A stretch of DNA of 64,000 bases from Rhodococcus oryzae (lineage in GTDB: Bacteria; Actinomycetota; Actinomycetes; Mycobacteriales; Mycobacteriaceae), in the NCBI RefSeq assembly GCF_005049235.1, contig NZ_SUMD01000002.1, positions 248,001 through 312,000 on the forward strand, written 5' to 3'. The position numbers and the translations under genes are program-made. Below, piece after piece: positions 1 through 9,070 of this stretch (within the stretch, counting starts at the first letter, position 1; each line of letters opens with the position of its first letter). The notes under the pieces are model-generated. The model worked only from the letters and a program-made list of their open reading frames with translations. It was not told the DNA's origin and made no database searches.

Positions 1-2061
1 CACCGCCCGCAGCGCCCGCGCCCGTTTGCGCAGCGCCGCCGTGTGGGCCTGCGCCTGCTCCTTGGCCTCCGTCTCCGCCTCGGCGAGGGCCTCCGCCGCC
101 TGCTGCTTGTCCTTGGCGGCCTGCAGTTCTGCCTCCCGGCGACGCTTCTCCTCCTCGGTCCGGGCGGTCTCCCGCTCCCGCGAGGCCAGCAGGAAACCCC
201 GCGTCGGCTGCAGTCGATCGATGAAATCCGTTTTGGCCGAGAGGACTTCGGCGTCCTCCAGTCGCGTCCCCTGTAGGAGCCAGTCCTCGTCCCGGTCGCG
301 GCGCTCCCATTCGGTGGCTGCACCCTCGAGGCGATCCGCTGCCTTGAGGTCCTCGGCCTCGGACCGCAGCCACCCGGCCAGTTCGTCCCACTGGCGCAGC
401 AGGCTCTCCAAGGCCACCTCGACCACCGTCTCCCCGCCGCGCTCGTCCTTGACCAGCAGGCGCTTGGCCACCAGCACGTCGATCAGTGGTCGGCTCTCGG
501 CCGGGATGTCGGACCAGCGCGCGACGCGGCGCATCGGCTGGTCGCTGTCCGGATTGATCGTCGCCAGCCAGGGGATGAAGGCCCTGCGCAGTAGCTCGAG
601 CTGTCGCTGCCGTTCGCCGGGGTCGGCCGAGAGAGCCGAGTCGATCTCGGTCTGCACCACGCGCGACATCCCGCCCATCGCCGTGTACTCATCCAGGGTC
701 AGGTCGGCGTCGCCGCCGTAGTCCCGGTACAGCCGCGACAGGGTCAGCGACAGTAGTGGCAGCGTGTCTGCGCCCTGCCCGCATTCCTCCAGCAATCGGT
801 CCACCAGCGCAGGCTCAACCCGAAGCCGGTGGCCGGTCTCGCCTGCGCGCCGGACGGGACCGACGACGACCTCCTTGAACTGGGTCGGCGGCATGGGCTT
901 CAGTTCGCCGAACACCGCGCTCTTCAGGCCGGCCAGTTCCGGCGCCGTCTGCCACGCCTCGTAGAGGTCGGCGCGGATCGTCAGCACGACGAACATCGAC
1001 ACCCGATCGCCGTTCGCATCCCGCATCAGGCGCGCGAGCAGCGAAAGAAGTTGGCGGGCTTGCGGTCCCGCATCGACGCCGAACAGTTCCTCAGCCTGGT
1101 CAACCGGCAGGATCAGCGCGGGCGCAGGCGCATCGGGGGGCAGGTCCAGTACGCGCGCCCTGGCGGCCTGCTGCGCCTCGAGCAGCCACTCACGGAGTCG
1201 GTCGACGCCGTCGGGGCAGGCGGCCTTGATCTCCCCGAGCGTCGGTCGGGTGAGTCCCAGGCGAACGCGCATCGCGTGAATCGACTGGGCCAAGCCGGAA
1301 TCGCCGGTGAGCGCGTTGCGTTCGGGCCGAACGATGTCGAGCAGCAGGTAGTTCCGGTCGTCGCGGCGCAGCCGTGGCAGGAGTCCGGCCCGCAGGAACG
1401 AGGACTTGCCGACCCCGGACGGTCCGAGAATCACGAACAGCGACTCCACCCCGGTGTTGCTTATGCCACGTAGGCGGTCGAGCCCGTCGAGGATCTGCGC
1501 GTCCCGCCCGAAATAGACGGCGGCATCGACCTCTTCGAACGGTTCCCAGCCCCGATAGGGCGCCCGGTTCGGGTCACCCGGGGGCGGCCAGGGGAAGTAC
1601 TCCGCGCCGACTCCGGTCGCGCGCAGCCCGGTGCGCAGCCGTTCCAGTCCGTCGGTGAGGAACACGACCGGCTCCGACCCGTCGCCGAGCGAGATCTCGG
1701 TCTGTGGTCCGTCGCCGAACAGATCGCAGCGCTGCCATTCTCGGGTGATCTCGCCGCTCTCCATCGGCTCCAGCCGGACGACGAAGACCGGCTTGTTCAG
1801 GTCCTCCGCATGGCGGTACTCGAGCTTGCACTCGTGCGAGCTCTCCCAGGTCGAGGAGAGCAGGACGACGACCGCCTCGCACCGGTCCTTCGCCTTTCGC
1901 AGTGCGTCCTTCCACCGGATACCCAGCGGGAGGCCGGTATCGACGTCGACGTCGAGGAAGATCTCGCGCGCCAGGCCCGGCTCTCGCTCCGCCAGCCATC
2001 GCTTGAGTGCGATCGCCTGGCGGCGGTCCCGGCTGGAGTATGTGATGAACACCCGCGACAT
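1..2061 (-). CDS. TIR domain - STAND NTPase (nSTAND1-like), 3' end outside window
   Basis: Partial gene; 687 codons are visible and the C-terminus lies beyond the left edge. Residues 1 to about 130 form a TIR domain starting MSRVFITYSSRDR. W72, S75, C78 and E81 fit the TIR signature in which the glutamate (here E81) is catalytic in NAD-cleaving TIRs. A P-loop ATPase follows, with Walker A GPSGVGKSS at 213-221 and Walker B-like DQAEEL from 321. The last 60 or so residues are a charged Glu/Arg/Ala helix, which in TIR-nSTAND1 proteins normally leads into a WD40 sensor. Known family role: nucleotide-regulated sensors that trigger an NADase or other effector, often in antiphage defence. That role is inferred here. 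It is transcribed away from ino1 and looks like an insertion next to a conserved block. Confidence 0.85.
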   Translation of the reverse strand, partial: MSRVFITYSSRDRRQAIALKRWLAEREPGLAREIFLDVDVDTGLPLGIRWKDALRKAKDRCEAVVVLLSSTWESSHECKLEYRHAEDLNKPVFVVRLEPMESGEITREWQRCDLFGDGPQTEISLGDGSEPVVFLTDGLERLRTGLRATGVGAEYFPWPPPGDPNRAPYRGWEPFEEVDAAVYFGRDAQILDGLDRLRGISNTGVESLFVILGPSGVGKSSFLRAGLLPRLRRDDRNYLLLDIVRPERNALTGDSGLAQSIHAMRVRLGLTRPTLGEIKAACPDGVDRLREWLLEAQQAARARVLDLPPDAPAPALILPVDQAEELFGVDAGPQARQLLSLLARLMRDANGDRVSMFVVLTIRADLYEAWQTAPELAGLKSAVFGELKPMPPTQFKEVVVGPVRRAGETGHRLRVEPALVDRLLEECGQGADTLPLLSLTLSRLYRDYGGDADLTLDEYTAMGGMSRVVQTEIDSALSADPGERQRQLELLRRAFIPWLATINPDSDQPMRRVARWSDIPAESRPLIDVLVAKRLLVKDERGGETVVEVALESLLRQWDELAGWLRSEAEDLKAADRLEGAATEWERRDRDEDWLLQGTRLEDAEVLSAKTDFIDRLQPTRGFLLASRERETARTEEEKRRREAELQAAKDKQQAAEALAEAETEAKEQAQAHTAALRKRARALRAV

Positions 2062-2185
2062 GACACTCCCATCGCAGGGTAGGCGGCGTCCAGGTTCAGA
2101 ATGAACCGGCTCGCTGCCGCCGGCACGCGTAGTCGACTACCCGATTGCCGTGGCTCGGCCAACCTGACTGCCGCCCGAAATGGCT

Positions 2186-2228
2186 GAAGGGCACGTTCGT
2201 TCGGATCAACCGAACAAACGTGCCCTTC
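2186..2228 (-). terminator. Intrinsic terminator of the padR-ino1 operon
   Basis: A 19-bp inverted repeat (GAAGGGCACGTTCGTTCGG against CCGAACAAACGTGCCCTTC, one mismatch) around a 5-nt loop. It begins 20 bp past the ino1 stop codon. No long T-run follows, as is common in high-GC actinobacteria. Confidence 0.75.
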
Positions 2229-2247
2229 ACCGCGTTTGGCGCGGAGA

Positions 2248-3342
2248 CTATGCCTCGATGATGAACGCCTCGAGCTCGGCGCGGGCCTTGTCGTCGGCCA
2301 TCTGGACCGGCGGGCTCTTCATCAGGTACGCCGACGCCGGGTAGACCGGTCCGCCGATGCCGCGGTCGAGCGCGATCTTGGCGGCGCGGACGGCGTCGAT
2401 GATGATGCCGGCGGAGTTCGGCGAGTCCCAGACCTCGAGCTTGTACTCCAGGTTCAGCGGGGCGTCACCGAAGGCGCGGCCCTCGAGGCGGACGTACGCC
2501 CACTTGCGGTCGTCGAGCCATTCCACGTAGTCCGAGGGACCGATGTGGACGTTGCGGTCGTGGACCTTGCCGGCCAGCGCGCCGGTCAGGTTCGACGTCA
2601 CGGCCTGGGTCTTGGAGACCTTCTTGGACTCCAGGCGCTCACGCTCGAGCATGTTCTTGAAGTCCATGTTGCCGCCGACGTTGAGCTGGTAGGTGCGGTC
2701 CAGCACGACGCCGCGGTCCTCGAACAGCTTCGCCATCACGCGGTGGGTGATGGTGGCGCCGACCTGGCTCTTGATGTCGTCGCCGACGATCGGGATGCCG
2801 GCGTCCTTGAACTTGGCGGCCCACTCCGGGTCGGAGGCGATGAACACCGGCAGGGCGTTGACGAACGCGGCGCCCGCGTCGATCGCGCACTGGGCGTAGA
2901 ACTTGTCGGCAGCCTCGGAGCCCACCGGGAGGTAGGACACGACGACGTCGACCTTGGCCGCCTTGAGGGCCGCGACGACGTCGACCGGCTCGAGGTCGGA
3001 GACCTCGATGGTCTCGGCGTAGTACTTGCCGATTCCGTCGAGGGTCGGGCCTCGCTGCACGGTGACGTTGCTCGGCGGCACGTCGGCGATCTTGATGGTG
3101 TTGTTCTCGCTGGCGAGGATCGCCTCGGAGAGGTCGAAGCCGACCTTCTTGGCGTCCACGTCGAACGCGGCGACGAACTCGACGTCGCGGACGTGGTACT
3201 GACCGAACTTCACATGCATCAGGCCAGGCACGGCGGCCGTCTCGTCGGCGTCCTTGTAGTAGTGGACTCCCTGGACCAAGGACGAGGCACAGTTCCCCAC
3301 GCCCACAATGGCCACGCGCACCGAGGTGCTGTTCTCACCCAT
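2248..3342 (-). CDS. ino1: Inositol-3-phosphate synthase
   Basis: 364 aa, close to the mycobacterial enzyme length. It converts glucose 6-phosphate to 1L-myo-inositol 1-phosphate with NAD+ in the cytoplasm, the first step toward phosphatidylinositol, PIMs and mycothiol. The N-terminal [13 protein letters not shown] is the NAD-binding turn. Later segments ([31 protein letters not shown]) are typical of the actinobacterial short-form synthase. The ATG lies inside the 3' end of padR (8-bp overlap), with AAGGAGAA upstream, so the two are co-transcribed and probably translationally coupled. The pairing matches Rv0047c-Rv0046c in M. tuberculosis. Confidence 0.95.
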   Translation of the reverse strand: MGENSTSVRVAIVGVGNCASSLVQGVHYYKDADETAAVPGLMHVKFGQYHVRDVEFVAAFDVDAKKVGFDLSEAILASENNTIKIADVPPSNVTVQRGPTLDGIGKYYAETIEVSDLEPVDVVAALKAAKVDVVVSYLPVGSEAADKFYAQCAIDAGAAFVNALPVFIASDPEWAAKFKDAGIPIVGDDIKSQVGATITHRVMAKLFEDRGVVLDRTYQLNVGGNMDFKNMLERERLESKKVSKTQAVTSNLTGALAGKVHDRNVHIGPSDYVEWLDDRKWAYVRLEGRAFGDAPLNLEYKLEVWDSPNSAGIIIDAVRAAKIALDRGIGGPVYPASAYLMKSPPVQMADDKARAELEAFIIEA

Positions 3343-3895
3343 GGTCGGGTTCTCCTTCTTTCTTGGGTACTGCTGTCGATGTTTGTTCGGCCACGATCAG
3401 CTCGTTGAGCCAGCGCACCTCGCGCTCGCTCGATTCGAGACCGAGCTGATGCAGTTGCCGGGTGTAGCGGTCGAGAGAACCGGTGGTTCGCCCGACGGCC
3501 TCACGGAGCCCCTCGCGGCGCTCCTCGACCTGACGTCGCCTGCCCTCGAGGATCCGCATCCGCGCCTCGGCGGGGGTGCGGCTGAAGAAGGCGAGGTGAA
3601 CGCCGAAACCGTCGTCCGTGTAGTTCTGCGGACCGGTGTCGGCGACCAGTTCGGCGAACCGCTGCCTGCCGGCAGGGGTCAGCTCGTATACGCGGCGGGC
3701 CCGTCGCATGGAGGCACCCGTCGGTCCGGCGTCCTCGGCGATCAACCCGTCGGTCTGCATGCGGCGCAGTGTCGGGTAGAGCGAACCGTAGGAAAAGGCG
3801 CGGAACGCGCCCAATAGGCCGGTCAGCCGCTTGCGCAGCTCGTATCCGTGCATGGGTGACTCGAGGAGCAGCCCGAGGATCGCGAGTTCGAGCAT
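3335..3895 (-). CDS. PadR-family transcriptional regulator
   Basis: 186 aa when started at [10 protein letters not shown], where AGGAGGTG sits 5 nt upstream; the frame is open further 5' but that part has no homologue-like sequence. The N-terminal winged helix ([20 protein letters not shown], then [17 protein letters not shown]) is the PadR signature. The C-terminal half is a helical dimerisation region ([19 protein letters not shown]). It overlaps ino1 by 8 bp, so it probably controls inositol synthesis and itself, through the inverted repeat upstream. Its orthologue is next to ino1 in mycobacteria. Confidence 0.92.
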   Translation of the reverse strand: MLELAILGLLLESPMHGYELRKRLTGLLGAFRAFSYGSLYPTLRRMQTDGLIAEDAGPTGASMRRARRVYELTPAGRQRFAELVADTGPQNYTDDGFGVHLAFFSRTPAEARMRILEGRRRQVEERREGLREAVGRTTGSLDRYTRQLHQLGLESSEREVRWLNELIVAEQTSTAVPKKEGEPDHG

Positions 3896-3938
3896 TACTG
3901 CACCTCCTGAGTCACCTATCGATTGATGCGACAGCAAA

Positions 3939-3959
3939 CTATATCGCGCCGATATATAG
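3939..3959. promoter_or_regulatory. Candidate PadR operator / promoter
   Basis: TATATCG-CGC-CGATATA (3940-3956) is a perfect 7-bp inverted repeat embedded in an AT-rich block, 45 bp upstream of the padR ATG in otherwise GC-rich DNA. Its position suits an autoregulatory operator overlapping the promoter. No binding data are available. Confidence 0.55.
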
Positions 3960-4023
3960 GAGCCTACGACAAGGCGCATTTGTGTGACAAGGCGTCACGC
4001 CTAGACGTGCGGTCCGGGCCGGG

Positions 4024-4815
4024 CTAGTCCGTCGCGGGGTAGATCGAGAAGACCTCCCCGTCGAACCCCGCGGTTATGTGTCCTGACGTGCCCATCCGCC
4101 CGTCGGACAGGTACATCGACACCTCGGGGCCATGGTCCCCGTTCTCCACGGACATGTGGATCGAATCCGGGGTGGCCACGCCCAGGGTCTGCGGGGCGCC
4201 GAGCAGCAGCCCGACCACGGCCGGAATGTCGAGCCGGGCCAGATCGACCGGGACCGTCTTGGAATCGCGCCCGGTGCGGGAATCGGGCTCCTGGAGTCCG
4301 TCCCGATAGTCGATGTCCTGGTACATCCCGGGTGCCCCCGGCTCGGCGCGCTGGATCCGCGCGTACTCGGGATAGATCGTCGCCTCGTCGACCACCGCGT
4401 CGCCGTACCCGGCGCGCAGCTCGTCGATCATCTGGGCGAGTCCGGGCGCGGACAGCACGTTCTCGGGGCGGTCGGGAGCGCCCGCGCCGTCACCGCCGCC
4501 GATCGCGAAGTACGCGACGGCGCCGATCGCCGCGACGGCCCCGATGGCAATGGCGAGGCGCGGGCGGATGCGCAGGCCGAGGCCGGGGCCGGTCGGCGGG
4601 ACGGGCAGCGACCCCTTCAGCTTGTCGGGGATCTGCAGGTCCGACACCAGCGCGTCGAGTTCGGAGAGGGTCCGGGCGGCCATCGCCGCGTTGGTGCGGT
4701 CGCGGTGCTCGAAGTCGGAGAGCTGGCCGTCGTCGTGGGCGGAGTCGAGGAGGCCGCACACGTCGACGCGGTCGGTGTCGCGGGCGCGCATGCGCAGCGA
4801 GGAGTTGCTCGGCAC
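4024..4815 (-). CDS. DUF1707 (SHOCT-like) single-pass membrane protein A
   Basis: 263 aa. Residues 1-65 are a DUF1707 domain (MRARDTDRVDVCGLLDSAHDDGQLSDFEH, quoted in part: RARDTDRVDVCGLLDSAHDD). A Pro-rich linker and a membrane segment near 88-106 (LAIAIGAVAAIGAVAYFAIG) follow, then an extracytoplasmic domain of about 150 residues with the pattern LAQMIDELRAGYGDAVVDEA. The position matches Rv0048c. The next gene has the same architecture and a related tail, so the two are tandem paralogues. Function unknown; the site beside ponA1 suggests a cell-envelope role, which is inference only. Confidence 0.85.
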   Translation of the reverse strand: MPSNSSLRMRARDTDRVDVCGLLDSAHDDGQLSDFEHRDRTNAAMAARTLSELDALVSDLQIPDKLKGSLPVPPTGPGLGLRIRPRLAIAIGAVAAIGAVAYFAIGGGDGAGAPDRPENVLSAPGLAQMIDELRAGYGDAVVDEATIYPEYARIQRAEPGAPGMYQDIDYRDGLQEPDSRTGRDSKTVPVDLARLDIPAVVGLLLGAPQTLGVATPDSIHMSVENGDHGPEVSMYLSDGRMGTSGHITAGFDGEVFSIYPATD

Positions 4816-4842
4816 CCGCCGAGCATAGGAGCGCGCCGCCTA

Positions 4843-5706
4843 TCAGCTGGGCGTGGACACGCGGGTTACCTCCCCCGTGGGACTCAGCTCCAGGTAGCCG
4901 CTCGCGCCGGTCTTCTCGTTGTTCACGTAGATGGACACCGTCGGATCACCTTCTTCGAACTGCATCCCGATGTGGCTGATCGTCCCGCCCGGCACCTGCA
5001 CCGACTCGGCGGCGCCGAGGAGGTGGCCCGCCAGGGCGCCGAGGTCGACGCTCGCCAGGTCGAACGGCGGCTCGTCCCCGGTGTGGCTGGTCACGCTGTC
5101 GGGCTCGAAGCCGCCGCGGAAGCTGTAGTCCTGCTCGTTGCCCGGCTGCCCTGGCGCCATCCGCGTGACACCGGCGTAGTCGCCGTAGAAGTACGCGTCG
5201 TAGACGAGGGTGTCGCCGAACTTGGCCCGATACTTGGTGATGAACTGCTCGATGCCGGCCGCGGTGAGGGTGTCGATCGGCGCGATGACCACCGGCGCGA
5301 CGTCGGCGTACTTGTCGGAGGCAGGGGGCGCGGGGGGAATCGGGGCCAGCGGCGCGACCGCCGGGGCGGCCGCCGCGGGCGCGGGGTCGGGGCCATCCTG
5401 GTTCACCAGGACGAGCGTCACCGCACCGACCACCACGACCACCGCGGCGACGCCGGCCAGCAGCGCCCCACGGCGCGGCGGTGCGGGCCGGTTCGGCACG
5501 GTGAGCGTGTCGGTCAGGGCGGTCGGCAGCTGCAGGTCGGTGACCAGCGACTCCAGCTCGCCCAGGGTTCTGGCGGACATGGCCGCGGCCGTGCGCGACT
5601 TGTGCTCGTCGAAGTCGAGCTGGCCCTCGCCGTACCCGGCGTCGAGCAGCGTGCAGGTGTTCGAGCGGTCGATGTCCCGCGCTCGGGTCGTGTTGCGGCT
5701 GGCCAC
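4843..5706 (-). CDS. DUF1707 single-pass membrane protein B
   Basis: 287 aa from GTG at 5706 (VASRNTTRARDIDRSNTC). The frame stays open to 5907 but the extra 67 codons look non-coding, so the internal GTG was chosen; no good ribosome binding site is visible. It has the DUF1707 domain, a membrane helix (GVAAVVVVVGAVTLVLV), an Ala/Pro-rich linker and a C-terminal domain (IEQFITKYRAKFGDTLVYDA) that parallels protein A. It lies 27 bp upstream of protein A in the same direction and is divergent from the DUF5318 gene 201 bp away. Function unknown. Confidence 0.8.
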   Translation of the reverse strand: MASRNTTRARDIDRSNTCTLLDAGYGEGQLDFDEHKSRTAAAMSARTLGELESLVTDLQLPTALTDTLTVPNRPAPPRRGALLAGVAAVVVVVGAVTLVLVNQDGPDPAPAAAAPAVAPLAPIPPAPPASDKYADVAPVVIAPIDTLTAAGIEQFITKYRAKFGDTLVYDAYFYGDYAGVTRMAPGQPGNEQDYSFRGGFEPDSVTSHTGDEPPFDLASVDLGALAGHLLGAAESVQVPGGTISHIGMQFEEGDPTVSIYVNNEKTGASGYLELSPTGEVTRVSTPS

Positions 5707-5907
5707 GGTCGAAATGATAGGAGAAGCGGCGCGAGGGGGTTCGGCAGCCGGGTAGTGGCGCGATCGACAGTGCAGATTCGCGATCCGGCGCGGGCAGGGC
5801 GCAGCCACTGGTCGGGCGGGGTGCGCCGCGGGTGTCGGCCCGGCGTGTCGCAGCTCGCGCCGCCGCCAACCCGAGACCTCGCACGATTGCCCACGTACTC
5901 TGGTCAC

Positions 5908-6336
5908 GTGCGATTGCAGCGGCAGGTGGTGGACTACGCGCTACAGCGGCGATCCCTGCTGGCCGAGGTCTACTCCGGCCGGACGGGTGTCGCCGAGGTG
6001 TGCGATGCCGGTCCCTACCTGCTGCGCGCGGCGAAGTTCCACGGCAGGGGCTCCGACGCGACCTGTCCGATCTGCAGGAAAGAACAGCTCACCCTCGTCT
6101 CGTGGGTGTTCGGCGACAGGCTGGGCCCGATCTCGGGTTCGGCACGGACGTCGGAGGAGCTGGTTCGGCTGGCGACGACCCAGGAGGAGTTCTCCGTCCA
6201 CGTCGTCGAGGTGTGCCGCACCTGCAGTTGGAACCACCTGGTGCAGTCGTATGTGCTCGGAGCGGCCCCCGCCCCGAAACGGGCTCGCCGCCCCTCGGGT
6301 GCGCGTGCGCCGAGTCGCCGCATTGCGAGTGAGTGA
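5908..6336 (+). CDS. DUF5318 family protein (Rv0049-like)
   Basis: 142 aa from GTG at 5908 (VRLQRQVVDYALQRRSLL). The core reads VYSGRTGVAEVCDAGPYLLR, then CPICRKEQLTLVSWVFGD and VHVVEVCRTCSWNHLVQSYV. Two CxxC pairs (CPIC and CRTC) suggest a bound zinc. The sequence and the place before ponA1 match mycobacterial Rv0049. A much longer open frame starts at 4132 but its first 592 codons are antisense to the DUF1707 genes. Biochemical function unknown. Confidence 0.88.
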   Translation: MRLQRQVVDYALQRRSLLAEVYSGRTGVAEVCDAGPYLLRAAKFHGRGSDATCPICRKEQLTLVSWVFGDRLGPISGSARTSEELVRLATTQEEFSVHVVEVCRTCSWNHLVQSYVLGAAPAPKRARRPSGARAPSRRIASE

Positions 6337-6382
6337 GCACCACCAACCCGCCGAACGATGTAACTGACACAGCCGTGTCTAC

Positions 6383-9049
6383 GTGAGCACTGGAGATTCC
6401 TACGTGAGTTCCCCCTACGACAACATGCAGGGTGGTCGACCCGCCGGACAGCCGCGGCCGAGTGGCCCGCCACCGGGAGGCCGACCGCCGGGGTACTCAC
6501 ATCCCAACGCTCAACCCGGATATCCGCAGGCCCGGCCCAACCAGGCGCCGGGATACCCGCAGGGCGCGCCGCCGCGCCCCAACCAGGCGCCCGGATACCC
6601 GCCGCCCAACCAGGGGCAGGCCAACTACGCCGCGCGTGGCCAGGCGCCCCGCCCCGCGGCGCAGCGCCCCCCGGCCCAGCGCCCCCCGGCCCAGCGCCCC
6701 CCTGTCCAGCGGCCCGCCGCGCCCCGCACCGCGTCGGGTAGCGGTAACGGACCCGGCGGCCGTCCCCCGGCGGGCCCGCCGCCGAAGGGCAGGGGTGGCT
6801 CGTCCGGCGGTCAGCCGCCGAAGCCGCCGAAGAAGGGCAGCTCGAAGCGCTGGAAGATCATCCGCCGCACCGTGATCAGCCTCGTCGCCATCGGACTGGT
6901 GGTGCCGCTGCTGGCGTTCATGGTCGCCTACACGGGCGCCGATGTGCCCAAGCCCGGCGACATCAAGACGAACCAGGTCGCCACGATCTACAACAGCGAC
7001 GGCACCTCCGTGATCAGCACGATCGTTCCGCCTGAGGGCAACCGCACCGACGTCACCATCGATCAGATCCCGCCGCACGTGCGCAACGCCGTGCTCTCGG
7101 CCGAGGATCGGGATTTCTACACCAATCCCGGGTTCTCCGTCTCCGGCTTCGCCCGGGCCGCGCGAGACAATGTCCTCGGCAGGGAAGACGCGGGCGGTGG
7201 CTCCACGATCACCCAGCAGTACGTCAAGAACGCGCTGGTCGGTGACGAGCGCGCCCTCACCCGCAAGATGCGCGAGCTGGTCATCTCCTCGAAGATGGCC
7301 CGGCAGTGGTCCAAGGACGACATCCTCGCCGCCTACCTGAACACCATCTACTTCGGTCGTGGTGCGTACGGCATCGCGGCCGCGTCGAAGGCTTACTTCA
7401 ACAAGCCGGTCGAGGAGCTCACGGTGGAGGAGGGCGCCGTGCTTGCGGCGAGCATCCAGCTGCCGTCGCTGCTCGACCCCGAGACGAACCCGACCGGTGC
7501 CGAGACCCGCTGGGGCTACGTCCTCGACGGCATGGTCAGCGCGAACACCCTCAGCGCAGGCGAGCGGGCGGGCGCCAAGTATCCGTACACGATTCCACAA
7601 TCCGAGGTCGACAACGGCAGCTCGGCGGACGGCCCCGAGGGGCTGATCCGCAGCCAGGTGATCAAGGAACTCGCCGCGAACGGCATCAATGAACAGGTCC
7701 TCAACACCGAGGGTCTGCAGATCACCACGACCATCGACCAGCAGGCCCAGCAGGCCGCGGTCGACGCGGTGAACAACAACATGGAGGGCGAGAAGGAAGA
7801 ACTGCGCACCGCGGTCGTATCGGTCGACCCGAAGACCGGCGGGGTGAAGGCATATTACGGCGGCGCCGACGGCTCCGGCTTCGACTTCGCCCAGTCCGGG
7901 CTGCAGACCGGTTCGTCGTTCAAGGTGTTCGGGCTCGCGGCGGCCCTCGATCAGGGCATCCCGCTGTCGAAGATGTACGACAGTGGGCCGCTGACGATCG
8001 GCGGCATCACCATCACCAACGTCGAGGGCGAGTCCTGCGGCACCTGCACCATCGCCGAGGCGCTCAAGCGGTCGCTGAACACCAGCTTCTACCGGCAGAT
8101 GATGTCCATCGAGAACGGCCCGGAAAAGATCGCGGACATCGCGCACAAGGCCGGCATCCCCGAGGAGATCCCCGACGTCAAGGGCATCACCCTGCAGGAG
8201 CCGAACGGGTCATCCGAGTACGGAATCGTGCTGGGCCAGTACCAGTCCCGGGTGATCGACATGGCATCCGCGTACGCGACCCTGGCCGCCTCCGGCGTCT
8301 ACCGCGCGCCGCACTTCGTGCAGAAGGTCGTCACCGGCGACGGCACCGTGCTGCTCGATCGCGGGCCCGCGCCGGCAGGCGAGGCCCGGCTCAAGCCGGC
8401 GGTCGCCGACAACGTGACGTCCGCCATGCAGCCGATCGCGGGCTACTCCCGCAACCACGGCCTGGCAGGCGGGCGTCCGTCCGCCGCGAAGACCGGCACC
8501 GCGCAGCTCGGCGACACCGGTCAGAACAAGGACGCCTGGATGGTCGGCTACACCCCGTCGCTGGCCACCGCCGTGTGGGTGGGCACCGAGCAGGGCCTGC
8601 CGCTGCAGAACAGCTACGGCGGACTGATGTACGGCTCGGGGCTCCCGTCCGACATCTGGAAGGCCACGATGGACGGCGCGCTGAAGGGCACCGACGTCGA
8701 GACCTTCCCGAAGCCCGAGGCGATCGCCGGTCAGGCCGGCGTGCCCGCGTACACCGCGCCGTACGTGCCGCCGAAGACCACGGCCGTCACGCCGAGCCCG
8801 ACGCCGGCACCGGGGCTGACGCTGCCGCCGGTCATCATCACCCCGCGCCAGGTGGAGGTCCTGCCCGGCGTGACGATCCCGCTGCCGGGTCTGGCGCCGA
8901 GGCCGACCACACCGCCCGCGACGGTCGATCCGGGTCCGTCTCCGGGCCAGCCGACGCAGGACGAGGTCGAGGCCGAGGAGGGTCTGAGCCCGGGAGCCAA
9001 CGCGCAGGGGGGTAGCCCGCAGGGAGCGCCGGTCCGGCCGAACCGTTAG
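6383..9049 (+). CDS. ponA1: Bifunctional penicillin-binding protein 1A (transglycosylase/transpeptidase)
   Basis: 888 aa from a GTG start. It polymerises and cross-links peptidoglycan at the membrane. Residues 1-155 are a Pro/Gln-rich cytoplasmic tail that includes a tandem AQRPP repeat (15-bp units near 6660-6715). A membrane helix follows at about 165-188. The GT51 glycosyltransferase domain has catalytic E241 in SAEDRDFY and the GGSTITQQYVKN motif. The transpeptidase domain has the SxxK box S511-S512-F-K514, SLN at 564-566 and KTG at 703-705. The C-terminus is a Pro-rich tail. GT87 follows 21 bp downstream, as in mycobacteria. Confidence 0.95.
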   Translation: MSTGDSYVSSPYDNMQGGRPAGQPRPSGPPPGGRPPGYSHPNAQPGYPQARPNQAPGYPQGAPPRPNQAPGYPPPNQGQANYAARGQAPRPAAQRPPAQRPPAQRPPVQRPAAPRTASGSGNGPGGRPPAGPPPKGRGGSSGGQPPKPPKKGSSKRWKIIRRTVISLVAIGLVVPLLAFMVAYTGADVPKPGDIKTNQVATIYNSDGTSVISTIVPPEGNRTDVTIDQIPPHVRNAVLSAEDRDFYTNPGFSVSGFARAARDNVLGREDAGGGSTITQQYVKNALVGDERALTRKMRELVISSKMARQWSKDDILAAYLNTIYFGRGAYGIAAASKAYFNKPVEELTVEEGAVLAASIQLPSLLDPETNPTGAETRWGYVLDGMVSANTLSAGERAGAKYPYTIPQSEVDNGSSADGPEGLIRSQVIKELAANGINEQVLNTEGLQITTTIDQQAQQAAVDAVNNNMEGEKEELRTAVVSVDPKTGGVKAYYGGADGSGFDFAQSGLQTGSSFKVFGLAAALDQGIPLSKMYDSGPLTIGGITITNVEGESCGTCTIAEALKRSLNTSFYRQMMSIENGPEKIADIAHKAGIPEEIPDVKGITLQEPNGSSEYGIVLGQYQSRVIDMASAYATLAASGVYRAPHFVQKVVTGDGTVLLDRGPAPAGEARLKPAVADNVTSAMQPIAGYSRNHGLAGGRPSAAKTGTAQLGDTGQNKDAWMVGYTPSLATAVWVGTEQGLPLQNSYGGLMYGSGLPSDIWKATMDGALKGTDVETFPKPEAIAGQAGVPAYTAPYVPPKTTAVTPSPTPAPGLTLPPVIITPRQVEVLPGVTIPLPGLAPRPTTPPATVDPGPSPGQPTQDEVEAEEGLSPGANAQGGSPQGAPVRPNR

Positions 9050-9070
9050 CCGATCGGTAACGTCACTGCG

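Noticed and set aside
2236-3408. 390-codon plus-strand frame over ino1
   Set aside because: Antisense shadow of a highly conserved enzyme, with no start signal of its own.
4132-6336. 734-codon open frame on the plus strand
   Set aside because: Its first 592 codons are antisense to the two DUF1707 genes and have the Gly/Arg/Val-rich look of high-GC shadows. Only the end, from GTG 5908, is a real gene.
6659-6718. Short tandem repeats as a CRISPR array
   Set aside because: The 15-bp units are in frame and encode AQRPP repeats in the ponA1 cytoplasmic tail. There are no spacers.
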